From Companilactobacillus futsaii JCM 17355 (GTDB lineage: Bacteria > Bacillota > Bacilli > Lactobacillales > Lactobacillaceae), in NCBI RefSeq assembly GCF_001435505.1, contig NZ_AZDO01000108.1, positions 18,740 through 82,739 on the forward strand: a DNA stretch of 64,000 bases, read 5' to 3'. The notes beneath the pieces were generated by a model. That model was not told the DNA's origin, searched no databases, and saw only the letters and a list, made by a program, of their open reading frames with translations. Numbering within the stretch: the stretch's first letter is position 1; the number at the start of each line of letters is the position of its first letter. The position numbers and the translations under genes are program-made. Shown piece by piece: positions 22,614 through 33,209 of this stretch.

Positions 22614-23156
22614 ATGGCTAACGCATTAAAAGAACAATATGTTAGTGAAATCACACCATCAATGATGAAGAAGTTCAACTATTCATCAGTTATGGAAACA
22701 CCTAAGATTGAAAAGATTGTTTTGAACATGGGTGTTGGTGATGCTATTGCTAACTCAAAGAATCTTGACGAAGCTGTTGAAGAACTAAGCTTGATTGCTG
22801 GTCAAAAGCCTTTGATCACAAAAGCTAAGAAATCAATCGCTGGTTTCAGACTTCGTGAAGGTATGTCAATCGGTGCTAAAGTTACTCTACGTGGTGACCG
22901 CATGTATGACTTCCTTGACAAATTAATCAATATTGCTTTACCACGTGTTCGTGACTTCCGTGGTGTATCAACACGTTCATTCGATGGTCGTGGTAACTAT
23001 ACACTAGGTATCAAAGAACAATTGGTTTTCCCAGAAATTGACTACGATAAGGTTAACAAGATCCGTGGATTGGACATCGTTATTGTTACAACAGCAAATA
23101 CAGATGAAGAATCACGTGAACTATTAACACAAATCGGTATGCCATTCACAAAATAA
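22614..23156 (+). CDS. rplE: 50S ribosomal protein L5
   Basis: 5S rRNA-binding protein of 180 residues. The segments [14 protein letters not shown] and [15 protein letters not shown] are typical. It begins with ATG after AAAGGAG and is followed 16 bases later by the zinc-type rpsN. Confidence 0.97.
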   Translation: MANALKEQYVSEITPSMMKKFNYSSVMETPKIEKIVLNMGVGDAIANSKNLDEAVEELSLIAGQKPLITKAKKSIAGFRLREGMSIGAKVTLRGDRMYDFLDKLINIALPRVRDFRGVSTRSFDGRGNYTLGIKEQLVFPEIDYDKVNKIRGLDIVIVTTANTDEESRELLTQIGMPFTK

Positions 23157-23172
23157 ATAGGAGGTAAATTCA

Positions 23173-23358
23173 TTGGCTAAGAAATCACAAATCGTACGTA
23201 ATCATAGACCCGCAAAGTTCTCATCACAAGCTTATACACGTTGCGAACGCTGTGGACGTCCACATTCTGTATATCGTAAATTCAAGCTTTGCCGACTTTG
23301 CCTTCGTCAATTGGCTCATGAAGGTCAAATCCCTGGTATGAAAAAAGCTAGCTGGTAA
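23173..23358 (+). CDS. rpsN: 30S ribosomal protein S14, zinc-binding type
   Basis: Small-subunit head protein, 61 residues. Two CxxC pairs (CERC and CRLC) form the zinc ribbon of type Z S14. It starts with TTG after AGGAGGT. A second, zinc-free S14 is encoded at 53557, so this genome can replace the zinc form when zinc is scarce. Confidence 0.96.
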   Translation: MAKKSQIVRNHRPAKFSSQAYTRCERCGRPHSVYRKFKLCRLCLRQLAHEGQIPGMKKASW

Positions 23359-23388
23359 AATTTTTAATTTAAAAAGGAGGCAAATCAA

Positions 23389-23787
23389 ATGGTCATGACA
23401 GATCCTATTGCAGATTACTTAACACGTATTCGTAATGCAAACATGGTTAAACATGAATCTCTAGAAATTCCTGCTTCAAACATCAAGAAGAGTATGACAG
23501 AGATTCTTAAGAATGAAGGATTTATCAAGGATTACGAAGTAGTTGAAGACAACAAACAAAACGTACTTCGCATTTTCTTGAAATATGGTAAAGATCAACA
23601 ACGCGTTATCTCAGGCTTGAAACGTATCTCAAGACCAGGTCTACGTAGTTATGTTGATTCAGATAACGTGCCAAAGGTTCTTAACGGATTAGGTATCGCT
23701 ATTCTTTCAACTTCAAAAGGTGTTATTACTGACAAAGAAGCTCGCGCTCAACACGTTGGTGGAGAAGTAATCGCTTATATTTGGTAA
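23389..23787 (+). CDS. rpsH: 30S ribosomal protein S8
   Basis: Primary 16S rRNA-binding protein of 132 residues, [17 protein letters not shown] to GGEVIAYIW. It is the autogenous spc-operon repressor in E. coli. AAGGAGG precedes ATG 23389; a second ATG lies two codons on. Confidence 0.97.
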   Translation: MVMTDPIADYLTRIRNANMVKHESLEIPASNIKKSMTEILKNEGFIKDYEVVEDNKQNVLRIFLKYGKDQQRVISGLKRISRPGLRSYVDSDNVPKVLNGLGIAILSTSKGVITDKEARAQHVGGEVIAYIW

Positions 23788-23817
23788 TATACTTAAAAAG
23801 TAAGGAGGTGCACTGAT

Positions 23818-24348
23818 TTGAGTCGTATCGGTTTAAAAGTAATTGAAATCCCTGCAGGTGTTACAATTACTCAAAAAGATGAAAACATTACTGTTAAAGG
23901 CCCTAAGGGTGAATTAACAAGACATTTTGATCCAAAAATCAAGTTAACTCTTGATGATAAGGAAGCTAAGTTCTCACGTGAAAGCGAAAATGATAAAGCA
24001 CTTCACGGAACAATGCGTGCTAACTTAAACAACATGATTATTGGTGTTACAGAAGGTTATGAAAAGAAGCTTGAACTAAGAGGTGTTGGTTACCGTGCAC
24101 AAGTTAAAGGTAATCAATTGACACTTACAGTTGGTTATTCACATCCAGTTGTTATGGACACACCAGAAGGTATCAAAGTAGAATCACCTTCAAACACAGA
24201 AGTTAACGTTTCAGGTATTAGTAAGCAAAAAGTTGGTCAATTTGCTGCTGAAATCCGCGATGTACGTTCTCCAGAACCTTATAAAGGTAAAGGTATTCGT
24301 TATGTTGGCGAATATGTACGTCGTAAAGAAGGTAAAACTGGTAAATAG
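23818..24348 (+). CDS. rplF: 50S ribosomal protein L6
   Basis: Factor-binding-site protein of 176 residues, beginning [12 protein letters not shown] and ending with the [23 protein letters not shown] segment of the family. It starts with TTG after AAGGAGGTG. Confidence 0.97.
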   Translation: MSRIGLKVIEIPAGVTITQKDENITVKGPKGELTRHFDPKIKLTLDDKEAKFSRESENDKALHGTMRANLNNMIIGVTEGYEKKLELRGVGYRAQVKGNQLTLTVGYSHPVVMDTPEGIKVESPSNTEVNVSGISKQKVGQFAAEIRDVRSPEPYKGKGIRYVGEYVRRKEGKTGK

Positions 24349-24373
24349 TAAATAAATCCATGAGGTGAAAATT

Positions 24374-24730
24374 GTGATAACAAAACCAGACAAAAACAAA
24401 GCACGTCAAAGACGTCAAAGACGCATCCGTGCCAAAATCTCTGGTACTGCTGAGCGCCCACGCTTAAACGTATTCCGTTCGAATAAAAACATTTACGCTC
24501 AATTAATTGATGACGTAAAGGGTGTAACGCTAGCAAGTGCCTCAACTCTTGATAAAGAAGTTAAAGACGGTTCAAAAGTTGAACAAGCTCAAGCTGTTGG
24601 TGCATTAATTGCACAAAGAGCACAAGAAGCAAAGATCAGCGACGTAGTATTTGATCGTGGCGGTTACCTATACCATGGTCGTGTACAAAGTCTTGCTGAA
24701 GCAGCTCGTGAAAATGGGCTAAAATTCTAG
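24374..24730 (+). CDS. rplR: 50S ribosomal protein L18
   Basis: 5S rRNA-binding protein, 118 residues. GTG at 24374 is taken as start because GAGGTG (24362-24367) is its ribosome binding site; an earlier in-frame GTG at 24365 is part of that site. The segment [16 protein letters not shown] and the C-terminal [20 protein letters not shown] are typical. Confidence 0.96.
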   Translation: MITKPDKNKARQRRQRRIRAKISGTAERPRLNVFRSNKNIYAQLIDDVKGVTLASASTLDKEVKDGSKVEQAQAVGALIAQRAQEAKISDVVFDRGGYLYHGRVQSLAEAARENGLKF

Positions 24731-24748
24731 AAGGAGGAAACCAAATTT

Positions 24749-25249
24749 ATGACATATATCGATCCATCTCAATTAGAATTAGAAGATCGCGTTGTCTCAA
24801 TCAACCGTGTTACTAAGGTTGTTAAAGGTGGACGCCGTCTACGTTTTGCTGCTATCGTAATCGTTGGTGACAAGAATGGTCACGTAGGTTTCGGTACTGG
24901 TAAAGCTCAAGAAGTTCCAGAAGCTATTCGTAAAGCTGTTGAAGATGCTAAGAAGAACCTAATCAGTGTTCCTATGGTTGGCTCAACTATTCCTCATGAA
25001 GTTATCGGTACTTTCGGTGCTGGTAGAATCTTGTTGAAGCCTGCTGAAGAAGGTTCTGGTATTGCTGCTGGTGGTGCTGTTCGTGCCGTTATCGAATTAT
25101 CAGGTGTTGGTGATGTTACAAGTAAGTCACTAGGTAGAAATACACCTATTAACGTAATTCGTGCAACAATCGATGGACTAAAACAACTTAAGACTGCCGA
25201 AAGCGTATCTGAAATGCGCGGTATCTCAGCCCAAGAATTGCTTAACTAG
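24749..25249 (+). CDS. rpsE: 30S ribosomal protein S5
   Basis: Decoding-fidelity protein of 166 residues with the double-stranded RNA-binding fold ([20 protein letters not shown]). The [13 protein letters not shown] region is intact. It is followed by rpmD in the usual order. Confidence 0.97.
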   Translation: MTYIDPSQLELEDRVVSINRVTKVVKGGRRLRFAAIVIVGDKNGHVGFGTGKAQEVPEAIRKAVEDAKKNLISVPMVGSTIPHEVIGTFGAGRILLKPAEEGSGIAAGGAVRAVIELSGVGDVTSKSLGRNTPINVIRATIDGLKQLKTAESVSEMRGISAQELLN

Positions 25250-25266
25250 AAGAAAGGTGCGTAATG

Positions 25267-25452
25267 ATGGCTAAACTTAAAATTACTCTAATTAGAAGTG
25301 CAGCTCACCGCCTTCCTGCTCAACGTACAATTGTTAAAGAACTAGGACTCGCAAGAGTTTCAAGTTCTGTTGTTAAGCCGGATGATCCTGCAATTCGTGG
25401 TGCTGTACGAAAAATCGCTCATTTAGTAAGCGTTGAAGAAGTTAAAGATTAA
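25267..25452 (+). CDS. rpmD: 50S ribosomal protein L30
   Basis: Small large-subunit protein, 61 residues from the second of two tandem ATG codons (25264 and 25267). The second gives better spacing from AAAGGTG and the usual [11 protein letters not shown] start. Its place between rpsE and rplO is standard. Confidence 0.95.
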   Translation: MAKLKITLIRSAAHRLPAQRTIVKELGLARVSSSVVKPDDPAIRGAVRKIAHLVSVEEVKD

Positions 25453-25482
25453 TAAATTTACAAAAGATTAGGAGGTGCAATA

Positions 25483-25923
25483 ATGGAACTAAACGAACTT
25501 AAGCCAAGTGCAGGCTCAAGACATGCTAGAAAGCGTCTAGGTCGTGGTACTTCAAGTGGTACAGGTAAAACTGCTGGTCGTGGTCAAAAAGGTCAATTAG
25601 CTAGATCAGGTGGTAAGACACGTGTAGGTTTTGAAGGTGGACAAATGCCATACTTCCGTCGTATGCCAAAACGTGGATTCAATAACATCAACCGTAAGGA
25701 ATATGCTATTGTTAACCTAAGTGATTTAAGTAAGTTTAATGATGGTGCTGAAGTAAATGCTGAAACATTGAAGGCAGCCGGAATCATTAAAAAACAATAT
25801 AATGGTGTTAAGTTGCTTGCTAACGGTGAGGTTAGTGCTAAGTTAACTGTTAAAGTTGCTAAGAGTTCAGCCGCAGCTACTAAAGCAATCGAAGCCGCTG
25901 GTGGCACTGTAGAGGTGATCTAA
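25483..25923 (+). CDS. rplO: 50S ribosomal protein L15
   Basis: Late-assembly large-subunit protein of 146 residues. The glycine-rich N-terminal arm ([20 protein letters not shown]) is diagnostic. The stop codon overlaps the secY start by one base, which suggests coupled translation. Confidence 0.97.
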   Translation: MELNELKPSAGSRHARKRLGRGTSSGTGKTAGRGQKGQLARSGGKTRVGFEGGQMPYFRRMPKRGFNNINRKEYAIVNLSDLSKFNDGAEVNAETLKAAGIIKKQYNGVKLLANGEVSAKLTVKVAKSSAAATKAIEAAGGTVEVI

Positions 25924-27218
25924 TGCTTAGAACTATCAGAGATGCTCTAAAGGTCAAAGAAATCCGTAAAAAGATTTTCTTTACCTTGATGTTACTTGTT
26001 ATATATCGTTTGGGATCACAAATCACAGTGCCTGGCGTTAATGCCGCGGCAATGGATAAAGTTGGTTCTACAGGGTTAGTTCCACTATTGGATACTGTAA
26101 CCGGTGGTGGTCTTTCAAACTACTCTATTTTCTCAATGGGTGTTTCACCATTCATTACGGCCCAAATCGTTGTTCAACTTTTGCAAATGGATATTATTCC
26201 AAAGTTTGTTGAGTGGAGCAAACAAGGTGAGGTAGGTCGTAGAAAGTTAAATCAAGTAACGAGATATTTGACGATTGTTTTAGGTTTTGTTCAGTCAATC
26301 GGTATTACTGCCGGTTTTAACCAATTAAGTGGGTTAGGGTTAGTTAAATCACCTAACATGAAAGCTTTCATTACAATTGGAATCATCTTAACTGGTGGTA
26401 CAATGCTTCTTACTTGGATTGGTGAGCAGATTACTGATAAAGGTTTAGGTAATGGAGTTTCAGTAATTATCTTCGCTGGTATTATTGCTAGATTCCCTAA
26501 TGGGCTCCAACAAATTTACCGTGATTATATTACTAATTCTAGCTCAGCTGATCTTGCTAAAAATATTGGATTCTTGGTTGGTCTTGTGATCATCATCTTG
26601 ATCGTTGTACAGTTCGTTACTTATGTACAACAAGCAAATAGAAGAATTCCAATTCAATACACAAGACGTGCTGCAGGTAGTGGTAGTGAAAGTTTTCTAC
26701 CATTGAAGGTTAACGTTGCTGGTGTTATTCCTGTTATCTTCGCTAGTTCATTTATTGTTACACCACAAACTATTTTGATGGCGTTCCAAGCAAATCATAG
26801 TGAAGATCAATGGTATCAAGTATTAACAGAAATATTCAGTATGCAGACTACAACAGGTTCGATAATTTATACATTGTTGATTGTATTATTTACATTCTTC
26901 TATGCATTTGTTCAAGTAAATCCTGAGAAGCTTGCAGAAAACCTACAAAAACAAGGGGCTTATATCCCTGGTGTTTGGCCTGGTAATGAAACAATTAAAT
27001 TCATGTCAGGTGTATTAATGAGACTATCAACTGTCGGAGCTGCGTTCCTAGGTTTGGTTTCATTACTTCCATTACTAGCTGCTAACTTATTCAATTTACC
27101 TCAATCCATCGGATTAGGTGGTACTAGTTTATTGATTATCGTTGGTGTTGCTTTGGAAATGGATCGTCAATTACGTGGTCTTTTGATGAAGCGTGAATAC
27201 GTTGGATTTATTAGATAA
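25923..27218 (+). CDS. secY: Preprotein translocase subunit SecY
   Basis: Membrane channel of the Sec translocon, 431 residues with ten hydrophobic segments. The plug region [13 protein letters not shown], the [14 protein letters not shown] loop and the conserved IPIQYTRR cytoplasmic loop are visible. Together with SecE and SecG, encoded elsewhere, it exports proteins such as the lectin protein at 50210. Confidence 0.97.
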   Translation: MLRTIRDALKVKEIRKKIFFTLMLLVIYRLGSQITVPGVNAAAMDKVGSTGLVPLLDTVTGGGLSNYSIFSMGVSPFITAQIVVQLLQMDIIPKFVEWSKQGEVGRRKLNQVTRYLTIVLGFVQSIGITAGFNQLSGLGLVKSPNMKAFITIGIILTGGTMLLTWIGEQITDKGLGNGVSVIIFAGIIARFPNGLQQIYRDYITNSSSADLAKNIGFLVGLVIIILIVVQFVTYVQQANRRIPIQYTRRAAGSGSESFLPLKVNVAGVIPVIFASSFIVTPQTILMAFQANHSEDQWYQVLTEIFSMQTTTGSIIYTLLIVLFTFFYAFVQVNPEKLAENLQKQGAYIPGVWPGNETIKFMSGVLMRLSTVGAAFLGLVSLLPLLAANLFNLPQSIGLGGTSLLIIVGVALEMDRQLRGLLMKREYVGFIR

Positions 27219-27232
27219 TTGGAGATGTGACA

Positions 27233-27886
27233 ATGAATATTGTATTGATGGGATTACCTGGTGCTGGTAAAGGTACTCAAGCTGAAAAGATTGTTGAAGA
27301 TTTTAAAGTTGTTCATATTTCAACTGGTGACATGTTTAGAGCAGCCATGGCTAATAAGACAGAAATTGGTCTAAAGGCTAAAGGATTCATCGACAAAGGT
27401 GAACTTGTTCCAGATGATGTTACCGAAGGTATCGTTCAAGAACGTTTATCTGAAGAAGATGTTCAAAAAGACGGATATATGTTAGATGGATTTCCGAGAA
27501 CTCTTGAACAGGCTAACGCTTTACAGACAATTGCAAAGAATGTAAACAAACCAATAGATGCTGTCATCTATATTGATGTAAAGCCTGAAACATTAGTTGA
27601 TCGCTTATCTGGAAGATATATTTGTTCTAATTGTGGGGCAACTTATCATAAAGTATACAATCCTACTAAGGTTGAAGGAACATGTGACGTTTGTGGCGGA
27701 CATGACTTCTATCAACGTGAGGATGACAAACCAGAAACAGTTAAGAATAGATTAAAAGTTAATATTGAAATGAATACACCATTAATTGATTTTTATGACA
27801 AGCTAAACTTGTTGTACAAGATCAATGGTGAACAAGAAATAGATGAAGTTTATAACGAAGTTAAAAAAGTTTTACAAAACTTGTAA
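27233..27886 (+). CDS. adk: Adenylate kinase
   Basis: Converts ATP and AMP to two ADP; 217 residues. The P-loop [11 protein letters not shown], the AMP-binding [10 protein letters not shown] and a zinc-type LID domain with two CxxC pairs (CSNC, CDVC) are present, as in Gram-positive enzymes. The ATG at 27233 follows GGAG at good spacing; an in-frame GTG six bases earlier is unlikely. Confidence 0.97.
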   Translation: MNIVLMGLPGAGKGTQAEKIVEDFKVVHISTGDMFRAAMANKTEIGLKAKGFIDKGELVPDDVTEGIVQERLSEEDVQKDGYMLDGFPRTLEQANALQTIAKNVNKPIDAVIYIDVKPETLVDRLSGRYICSNCGATYHKVYNPTKVEGTCDVCGGHDFYQREDDKPETVKNRLKVNIEMNTPLIDFYDKLNLLYKINGEQEIDEVYNEVKKVLQNL

Positions 27887-27904
27887 GACTTTTTGCTTTG
27901 AATG

Positions 27905-27933
27905 TTTACATGTACGGAAAATTATTGTATAAT
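27905..27933 (+). promoter_or_regulatory. Internal promoter before infA
   Basis: TTTACA (27905-27910), a 17-base spacer and TATAAT (27928-27933). It would let infA-rpmJ-rpsM-rpsK-rpoA-rplQ be transcribed apart from the rest of the cluster. Confidence 0.7.
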
Positions 27934-27981
27934 TCGCCAGTATATGCAGAATAATTTCATCCCGTATGGAGGTTAATATCT

Positions 27982-28200
27982 TTGGCAAAAGAAGATGTCA
28001 TTGAAGTAGAAGGTACAATTTCAGAAACATTGCCTAATGCGATGTTTAAGGTAAAGCTTGAAAATGGAGCTACAGTTCTAGCCCATGTGTCAGGTAAAAT
28101 CCGTATGCACTATATCAGAATTTTACCCGGTGACAAGGTTACCGTGGAATTATCCCCTTATGATTTAACCAAGGGAAGAATTACATATAGATATAGATAA
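27982..28200 (+). CDS. infA: Translation initiation factor IF-1
   Basis: OB-fold protein that binds the ribosomal A site during initiation; 72 residues, [19 protein letters not shown] to GRITYRYR. It starts with TTG after TGGAGGT. It lies behind its own promoter. Confidence 0.97.
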   Translation: MAKEDVIEVEGTISETLPNAMFKVKLENGATVLAHVSGKIRMHYIRILPGDKVTVELSPYDLTKGRITYRYR

Positions 28201-28232
28201 TAAGTTTTTTAATGGAATGGAGGTTCCTCAAT

Positions 28233-28349
28233 ATGAAAGTAAGACCATCCGTTAAACCTATGTGCGAACACTGTAAGGTAATTAAAAGACGCGGTCGCGT
28301 CATGGTAATTTGCTCAGCAGATCCAAAGCACAAACAAAGACAAGGATAA
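28233..28349 (+). CDS. rpmJ: 50S ribosomal protein L36
   Basis: Very short ribosomal protein, 38 residues, starting [20 protein letters not shown] with a zinc-binding C-x2-C, later C and H. Start ATG follows TGGAGGT. It sits between infA and rpsM, the standard place. Confidence 0.96.
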   Translation: MKVRPSVKPMCEHCKVIKRRGRVMVICSADPKHKQRQG

Positions 28350-28372
28350 TTTAATAGGAGGTGCATTGATTA

Positions 28373-28738
28373 ATGGCTCGTATAGCAGGTGTAGATTTAC
28401 CTCGTGATAAGAGAATCGTTATTGCCCTAACATACATTTTTGGTATCGGTAATACAACAGCTCAAAAAGTGCTTGAAAATGCCGGTGTATCAGAAGACAT
28501 CCGTACAAGAGACTTAACTCCTGATCAAGAAGATAAGATTCGTGCAGAAGTTGATAAGGTACGTGTTGAAGGTGACTTACGTCGTGAAGTAAGCATGAAT
28601 ATCAAGAGACTACAAGAAATTGGCTCATATCGTGGTATGAGACATCGTCGTGGTTTGCCAGTAAGAGGACAAAACACAAAGAATAACGCAAGAACTCGTA
28701 AGGGCAAGAAGACTGCCATTGCAGGTAAGAAGAAGTAA
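28373..28738 (+). CDS. rpsM: 30S ribosomal protein S13
   Basis: Head protein contacting tRNA in the P site, 121 residues. The helix-two-turn-helix segment [15 protein letters not shown] and the basic C-terminus [19 protein letters not shown] are typical. Confidence 0.97.
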   Translation: MARIAGVDLPRDKRIVIALTYIFGIGNTTAQKVLENAGVSEDIRTRDLTPDQEDKIRAEVDKVRVEGDLRREVSMNIKRLQEIGSYRGMRHRRGLPVRGQNTKNNARTRKGKKTAIAGKKK

Positions 28739-28759
28739 TAATAAGATAGGAGGTTAATC

Positions 28760-29146
28760 ATGGCACAAAATAAAGGTCGTAAACGCCGTACTAAAAAGCA
28801 TATTGAATCTGGCGTGGCACATATCCACTCAACATTCAATAACACACTTGTTATGATCACTGATGTTAACGGTAATGCCGTTTCATGGTCATCAGCTGGT
28901 GCATTAGGATTCAAGGGTAGTCGTAAGTCAACACCATTTGCTGCACAAATGGCTGGAGAAGCTGCTGCTAAAGAATCAATGGAACATGGTATGAAAACAG
29001 TCGAAGTAGCTGTTAAGGGACCAGGCTCTGGTCGTGAAGCTGCAATCCGTTCACTACAAGCTACTGGTTTGGAAATTACTGCTATTCGTGATGTTACACC
29101 AGTTCCTCACAATGGTTCTCGTCCTCCAAAGCGTCGTCGTGTATAG
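28760..29146 (+). CDS. rpsK: 30S ribosomal protein S11
   Basis: Platform protein of 128 residues. The segments [18 protein letters not shown] and [18 protein letters not shown] are conserved. ATG follows AGGAGGT. It is separated from rpoA by 63 bases without a clear signal. Confidence 0.97.
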   Translation: MAQNKGRKRRTKKHIESGVAHIHSTFNNTLVMITDVNGNAVSWSSAGALGFKGSRKSTPFAAQMAGEAAAKESMEHGMKTVEVAVKGPGSGREAAIRSLQATGLEITAIRDVTPVPHNGSRPPKRRRV

Positions 29147-29209
29147 AATGGTTGTATACCCATATGAACTACGCTACACACATTTCGTTTTGAAAGGGGA
29201 ACTAACCGA

Positions 29210-30148
29210 ATGATCGAATTTGAAAAGCCAGCTATTACTTCTGTTGAAGAAAGCAGTAGTTATGGTAAATATATTATTGAACCGCTTGAAAGAGGTTATG
29301 GTACAACTTTAGGTAATTCATTACGTAGAGTATTGTTAGCATCACTTCCTGGTACAGCGGTATCTGATATTCAAATAGATGGTGTATTGCATGAATTCTC
29401 AGCTATTGATGGCGTAATTGAAGACGTTACGCAAATTGTGCTTAACGTGAAGAAATTAAAGCTTAAGTCTTATGCTGAAGACAGCTTAAAAGCTGAAGTT
29501 GACATTGTTGGCCCAGCTACTGTTACGGCTAAAGATATCAAAGCTGATGATGACCTAGAAATCCTCGATCCAGAACAATTTATTTGTACTGTTGCTGAGG
29601 GTGGACATTTCCACATGCAAATGACAATTAAAAATGGTCGTGGATATACTCCTGCAGAACAAAATAAGACGGACGAAACACCTATTGGTGTTCTTCCAGT
29701 TGACTCTATTTTTACACCTGTAGAAAAAGTTAACTATCAAGTTGAAAACACTCGTGTGGGTAAGAGAAACGACTTCGACAAATTAACAATCGATATCTGG
29801 ACAAATGGTTCAATTGGACCACGCGAAGCTATTAGTTTGTCAGCTAAGATTCTTACAGAACATCTAAACAGTTTTGTAAACCTTACTGAAGAAGCTAAGA
29901 GTGCTGACATGATGATTGAAAAAGAGGAAACTCAAAAAGAGAAGAAGCTTGAAATGACTATTGAAGAACTTGACTTGTCAGTTCGTTCATATAATTGTTT
30001 GAAGCGTGCCGGTATTAATACTGTGCAAGAGCTTACTGAAAAATCCGAAGCAGATATGATGCGTGTCCGTAATCTTGGACGCAAGTCACTTGTTGAGGTT
30101 AAAGAAAAGCTTGCTGATCTTGGATTGTCATTGAAGCAAGAAGACTAA
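29210..30148 (+). CDS. rpoA: DNA-directed RNA polymerase subunit alpha
   Basis: Assembly platform of RNA polymerase, 312 residues. The N-terminal domain starts [14 protein letters not shown] and includes [17 protein letters not shown]. After a charged linker near 235, the C-terminal domain carries the helix-hairpin-helix [20 protein letters not shown] that binds UP elements and activators. Confidence 0.97.
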   Translation: MIEFEKPAITSVEESSSYGKYIIEPLERGYGTTLGNSLRRVLLASLPGTAVSDIQIDGVLHEFSAIDGVIEDVTQIVLNVKKLKLKSYAEDSLKAEVDIVGPATVTAKDIKADDDLEILDPEQFICTVAEGGHFHMQMTIKNGRGYTPAEQNKTDETPIGVLPVDSIFTPVEKVNYQVENTRVGKRNDFDKLTIDIWTNGSIGPREAISLSAKILTEHLNSFVNLTEEAKSADMMIEKEETQKEKKLEMTIEELDLSVRSYNCLKRAGINTVQELTEKSEADMMRVRNLGRKSLVEVKEKLADLGLSLKQED

Positions 30149-30178
30149 TACTATCAAATTCAAACAGGAGGTATAGAC

Positions 30179-30559
30179 ATGGGCTACCGTAAATTAGGAC
30201 GTAACAGTTCACAAAGAAAAGCTATGTTACGCGATTTAACTACTGATTTAATCATTAATGAACACATTGTTACTACTGAAACACGTGCTAAAGAAATTAG
30301 TCGTACAACAGAAAAAATGATAACCTTAGGTAAACGCGGTGATTTGCACGCTCGTCGTCAAGCTGCTGCTTATGTTAGAAACGAAGTTGCTAACATTACA
30401 GAAGATGATGATGCAGTTATTGTACAATCAGCTCTTCAAAAACTTTTCAGTGATATTGCACCTCGTTACAAAGAACGTAATGGTGGATACACACGTATCT
30501 TGAAGACAACTCCACGCCGTGGAGATGCTGCACCAATGGTTGTTATTGAATTAGTTTAA
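30179..30559 (+). CDS. rplQ: 50S ribosomal protein L17
   Basis: Large-subunit protein near the tunnel exit, 126 residues beginning [20 protein letters not shown]. It is the last gene of the alpha operon. A structured RNA with a terminator follows it. Confidence 0.97.
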   Translation: MGYRKLGRNSSQRKAMLRDLTTDLIINEHIVTTETRAKEISRTTEKMITLGKRGDLHARRQAAAYVRNEVANITEDDDAVIVQSALQKLFSDIAPRYKERNGGYTRILKTTPRRGDAAPMVVIELV

Positions 30560-30584
30560 TAATAATTGTTTATTAATATTTAAA

Positions 30585-30695
30585 AAATCAGTCATTCTGA
30601 TGAATTAGTGAGTGTTAAGATGATGGCCTTTAGGCTAAGTCTATCTCTGAGATCTCTTTAAAAGGGGACACTAATTTGTCGAATGATTTTTTTTT
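30585..30695 (+). ncRNA. L17 downstream element-like RNA with terminator
   Basis: A closed multi-branched structure lies in the rplQ 3' region. TCATTC (30592-30597) pairs with GAATGA (30681-30686), and AATTAGTG (30603-30610) with CACTAATT (30669-30676). A GCC-TTTA-GGC hairpin (30626-30635) and a small ATC/GAT hairpin lie inside. The outer stem runs into nine T, so the element also ends transcription. The L17DE motif is known in Lactobacillales at exactly this position; the identity is by position and shape, not by model search. Confidence 0.6.
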
Positions 30696-30705
30696 ACTCA
30701 AATTT

Positions 30706-30717
30706 TGGTATTATAAA
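30706..30717 (+). promoter_or_regulatory. Possible extended -10 promoter of ecfA1
   Basis: TGGTATTATAA (TG at 30706-30707, hexamer at 30709-30714) follows the terminator and lies about 35 bases before ecfA1. No convincing -35 is seen. Confidence 0.35.
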
Positions 30718-30747
30718 TGTATGTCACACGCTTAGGGAGATAACGCT

Positions 30748-31581
30748 GTGGAAAAAATCATATCAATAAAAAATTTAACGTATACTTATCCCGATTCAAA
30801 AACACCAGCTATCAATGATTTGTCATTAGATATTTATAAGAATGAATGGCTCTCAATTGTGGGGAAAAACGGGAGTGGCAAGTCTACCTTGACTAAATTA
30901 ATTGATGGCTTGATTGAAGCAGATTCTGGAACGATTGTTATTGATGGGGAAGTCATTAACGAAGAAAACATTTGGGACGCCAGAACTAAAATTGGTATTA
31001 TTTTTCAAAATCCAGATCATCAATTTGTTGGAGCAACCGTAGAAGATGATGTGGCCTTTGGACTTGAGAACCAAGGTATGCCCCGAGAACAGATGGTTAA
31101 AGAGATTGATCGAGCATTAGATTTAGTGAAGATGTCAGATTTCAAAACACGCGATCCTCAATCATTGTCCGGTGGACAAAAACAACGTGTCGCTATTGCC
31201 GGAGTTTTGGCCACTAAACCGCAAATCGTTATTATGGATGAATCTACTAGCATGTTGGATCCTGATGGTAGAAAGAAAGTTTTAGATTTAGTTCAAAAAT
31301 TACGTCAGGAGCAAGATTTAACGATTATTTCTATTACGCACGATATTGAAGAGACGGAATTATCACAACGAATTGTCGTTATTAATGACGGAAAAATTGT
31401 ACAAGCAGGAACACCATCGTCTATTTATGATATTGGGCCTCATTTGACTAAATTTGGACTTGAGGAACCATTTTCTAGTCAATTAGTCCAAACACTAAGG
31501 AATAGTGTAAAGTTGCCTGAAGGGTATTTAAATGAAGAGGAGTTGAAGGAACAATTATGGAAATTACATTCGAGCATGTAA
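30748..31581 (+). CDS. ecfA1: ECF transporter ATPase EcfA1
   Basis: Energy-coupling ATPase of the group II ECF transporter that serves several vitamin-binding S subunits. It has 277 residues with Walker A GKNGSGKSTLTK, the Q-loop FQNPDHQF, signature LSGGQKQR and a Walker B with DEST. It starts with GTG after GGGAG. It overlaps ecfA2 by 25 bases. The EcfA1-EcfA2-EcfT core next to rplQ and truA is the standard lactobacillus order; no S subunit is encoded here. Confidence 0.95.
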   Translation: MEKIISIKNLTYTYPDSKTPAINDLSLDIYKNEWLSIVGKNGSGKSTLTKLIDGLIEADSGTIVIDGEVINEENIWDARTKIGIIFQNPDHQFVGATVEDDVAFGLENQGMPREQMVKEIDRALDLVKMSDFKTRDPQSLSGGQKQRVAIAGVLATKPQIVIMDESTSMLDPDGRKKVLDLVQKLRQEQDLTIISITHDIEETELSQRIVVINDGKIVQAGTPSSIYDIGPHLTKFGLEEPFSSQLVQTLRNSVKLPEGYLNEEELKEQLWKLHSSM

Positions 31582-32408
31582 CACATTCTTATAATGTAAA
31601 TAGTCCAACAGCGAGTCTTGGTTTAGATGATGTTTCAATGACGATCAAAGATAAAAAATTTACGGCTATCGTTGGGCAAACTGGTAGTGGTAAGTCGACT
31701 TTAGTTCGTCATATCAATGCTTTGTTAAAGCCAACTTCAGGAACAATTTTAGTCGGTGACCGCAAAATCACTTCTGAAACTAACAATAAGAATCTTAAAT
31801 CATTGCGTAAAAATATTGGTATGGTTTTTCAATTTCCTGAGAGTCAGTTGTTTGAAGATACAGTTCAAAAAGACATTATGTTTGGTCCAATGAATTTTGG
31901 AGCTAGTGCACGAGAAGCTAAAGCAGCAGCCAAAAAAATGATAAAATTAGTTGGTTTAGACGAGTCTTATTTGGAAAAGTCGCCATTCGATTTATCTGGT
32001 GGTCAGATGCGTCGTGTGGCGATTGCTGGCGTATTAGCAAGTGATCCGGAGACTATTATTCTAGATGAACCGACTGCTGGTTTGGATCCAGTTGGGCGTT
32101 TTGAAATCATGAATTTATTCAAGAATTTACAACTGAAAGGTAAGACAATTATCTTGATCACGCACAATATGGATGATGTGGCTAATTTTGCTGATGAGAT
32201 GGCAGTTATCCACAGTGGAAAACTCGTTGCGACTGGTTTGCCAAAAGATGTTTTTAATCAACAAGATTTACTAAAAGAGGATCTGTTGTCATTGCCTAAG
32301 AGTGCTGAATTTGCTAGGGAACTTAGCAGCCAAGGTTTTCACTTCGATAAGTTGCCTATTACGATTACAGCCTTAGGAAAAGAAATTAAACAACAGTTAG
32401 GTGATTAA
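31557..32408 (+). CDS. ecfA2: ECF transporter ATPase EcfA2
   Basis: Second ATPase of the ECF core, 283 residues, forming a heterodimer with EcfA1 on the membrane. Walker A is GQTGSGKSTLVR, the Q-loop FQFPESQLF, the signature LSGGQMRR and Walker B includes DEPTAGLDP. It is directly joined to ecfT with no gap. Confidence 0.95.
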   Translation: MEITFEHVTHSYNVNSPTASLGLDDVSMTIKDKKFTAIVGQTGSGKSTLVRHINALLKPTSGTILVGDRKITSETNNKNLKSLRKNIGMVFQFPESQLFEDTVQKDIMFGPMNFGASAREAKAAAKKMIKLVGLDESYLEKSPFDLSGGQMRRVAIAGVLASDPETIILDEPTAGLDPVGRFEIMNLFKNLQLKGKTIILITHNMDDVANFADEMAVIHSGKLVATGLPKDVFNQQDLLKEDLLSLPKSAEFARELSSQGFHFDKLPITITALGKEIKQQLGD

Positions 32409-33206
32409 ATGGATAAGATAATTTTGGGAAGGTATTTACCTGGGGATTCATTATTGTATCACCTAGATCCTCGAGGTAAATTTTTATTAACGTTTTATTT
32501 TGTGGGGATAGTTTTTTTAGCTAATAACGGTGCATCTTATGCTTTCTTATTAGCATTCGTTATCTTTGCTGTCTACTTGTCAAAAATCAATTTTGGCTTC
32601 TTTATTAAAGGTTTAAGACCAGTTTTTTGGTTGATTTTGTTTACAGTCGCGTTGCAATTGCTATTCACGCCTAGTAATAATCCTATTTGGCATTGGGGAA
32701 TATTTACTTTCTCCAAAGATGGGTTAGTGATTGCAGGCTATATTTTTATGCGGTTTGTATTGATTATTTTCATTTCGACTTTATTAACATTAACGACTAC
32801 CCCGATAGAAATTTCCGATTCAATCGAGAGCATTCTCAAGCCATTGAAAAAAGTTAATTTTCCAGTGACCCAAGTAGCTTTAATGTTGTCGATTGCATTA
32901 AGATTCGTGCCGTTATTAGTTGATGAGACAACTAAAATCATGGATGCTCAGCGTGCTCGTGGAGTTGATTTTGGGGAAGGTGGTTTGATCAAGCGGATCA
33001 AGTCATTCGTACCTATTTTGATTCCTTTATTTGTTAGCAGTTTTTCAATTGCTTATGATTTAGCAATCGCTATGGAATCTCGTGGTTATAAGGATGGAGA
33101 AGGTCGGAGCAAGTATCGAGTTTTGAAATGGGAAAAACGTGATACTTTGACAATTTTATTCATGCTAGGTTTGACAGTTATTTTATTATTTTTACGGAGT
33201 TATTAA
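32409..33206 (+). CDS. ecfT: ECF transporter transmembrane protein EcfT
   Basis: Membrane scaffold of the ECF core, 265 residues with about six hydrophobic segments. The two coupling-helix motifs that touch the ATPases are visible as AQRARGVDF and AMESRGY. It joins the ATPases to interchangeable S subunits that import riboflavin, folate, biotin and similar nutrients. The biotin enzymes encoded at 45626-50132 would depend on such uptake if no biotin synthesis exists. Confidence 0.94.
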   Translation: MDKIILGRYLPGDSLLYHLDPRGKFLLTFYFVGIVFLANNGASYAFLLAFVIFAVYLSKINFGFFIKGLRPVFWLILFTVALQLLFTPSNNPIWHWGIFTFSKDGLVIAGYIFMRFVLIIFISTLLTLTTTPIEISDSIESILKPLKKVNFPVTQVALMLSIALRFVPLLVDETTKIMDAQRARGVDFGEGGLIKRIKSFVPILIPLFVSSFSIAYDLAIAMESRGYKDGEGRSKYRVLKWEKRDTLTILFMLGLTVILLFLRSY

Positions 33207-33209
33207 TTT

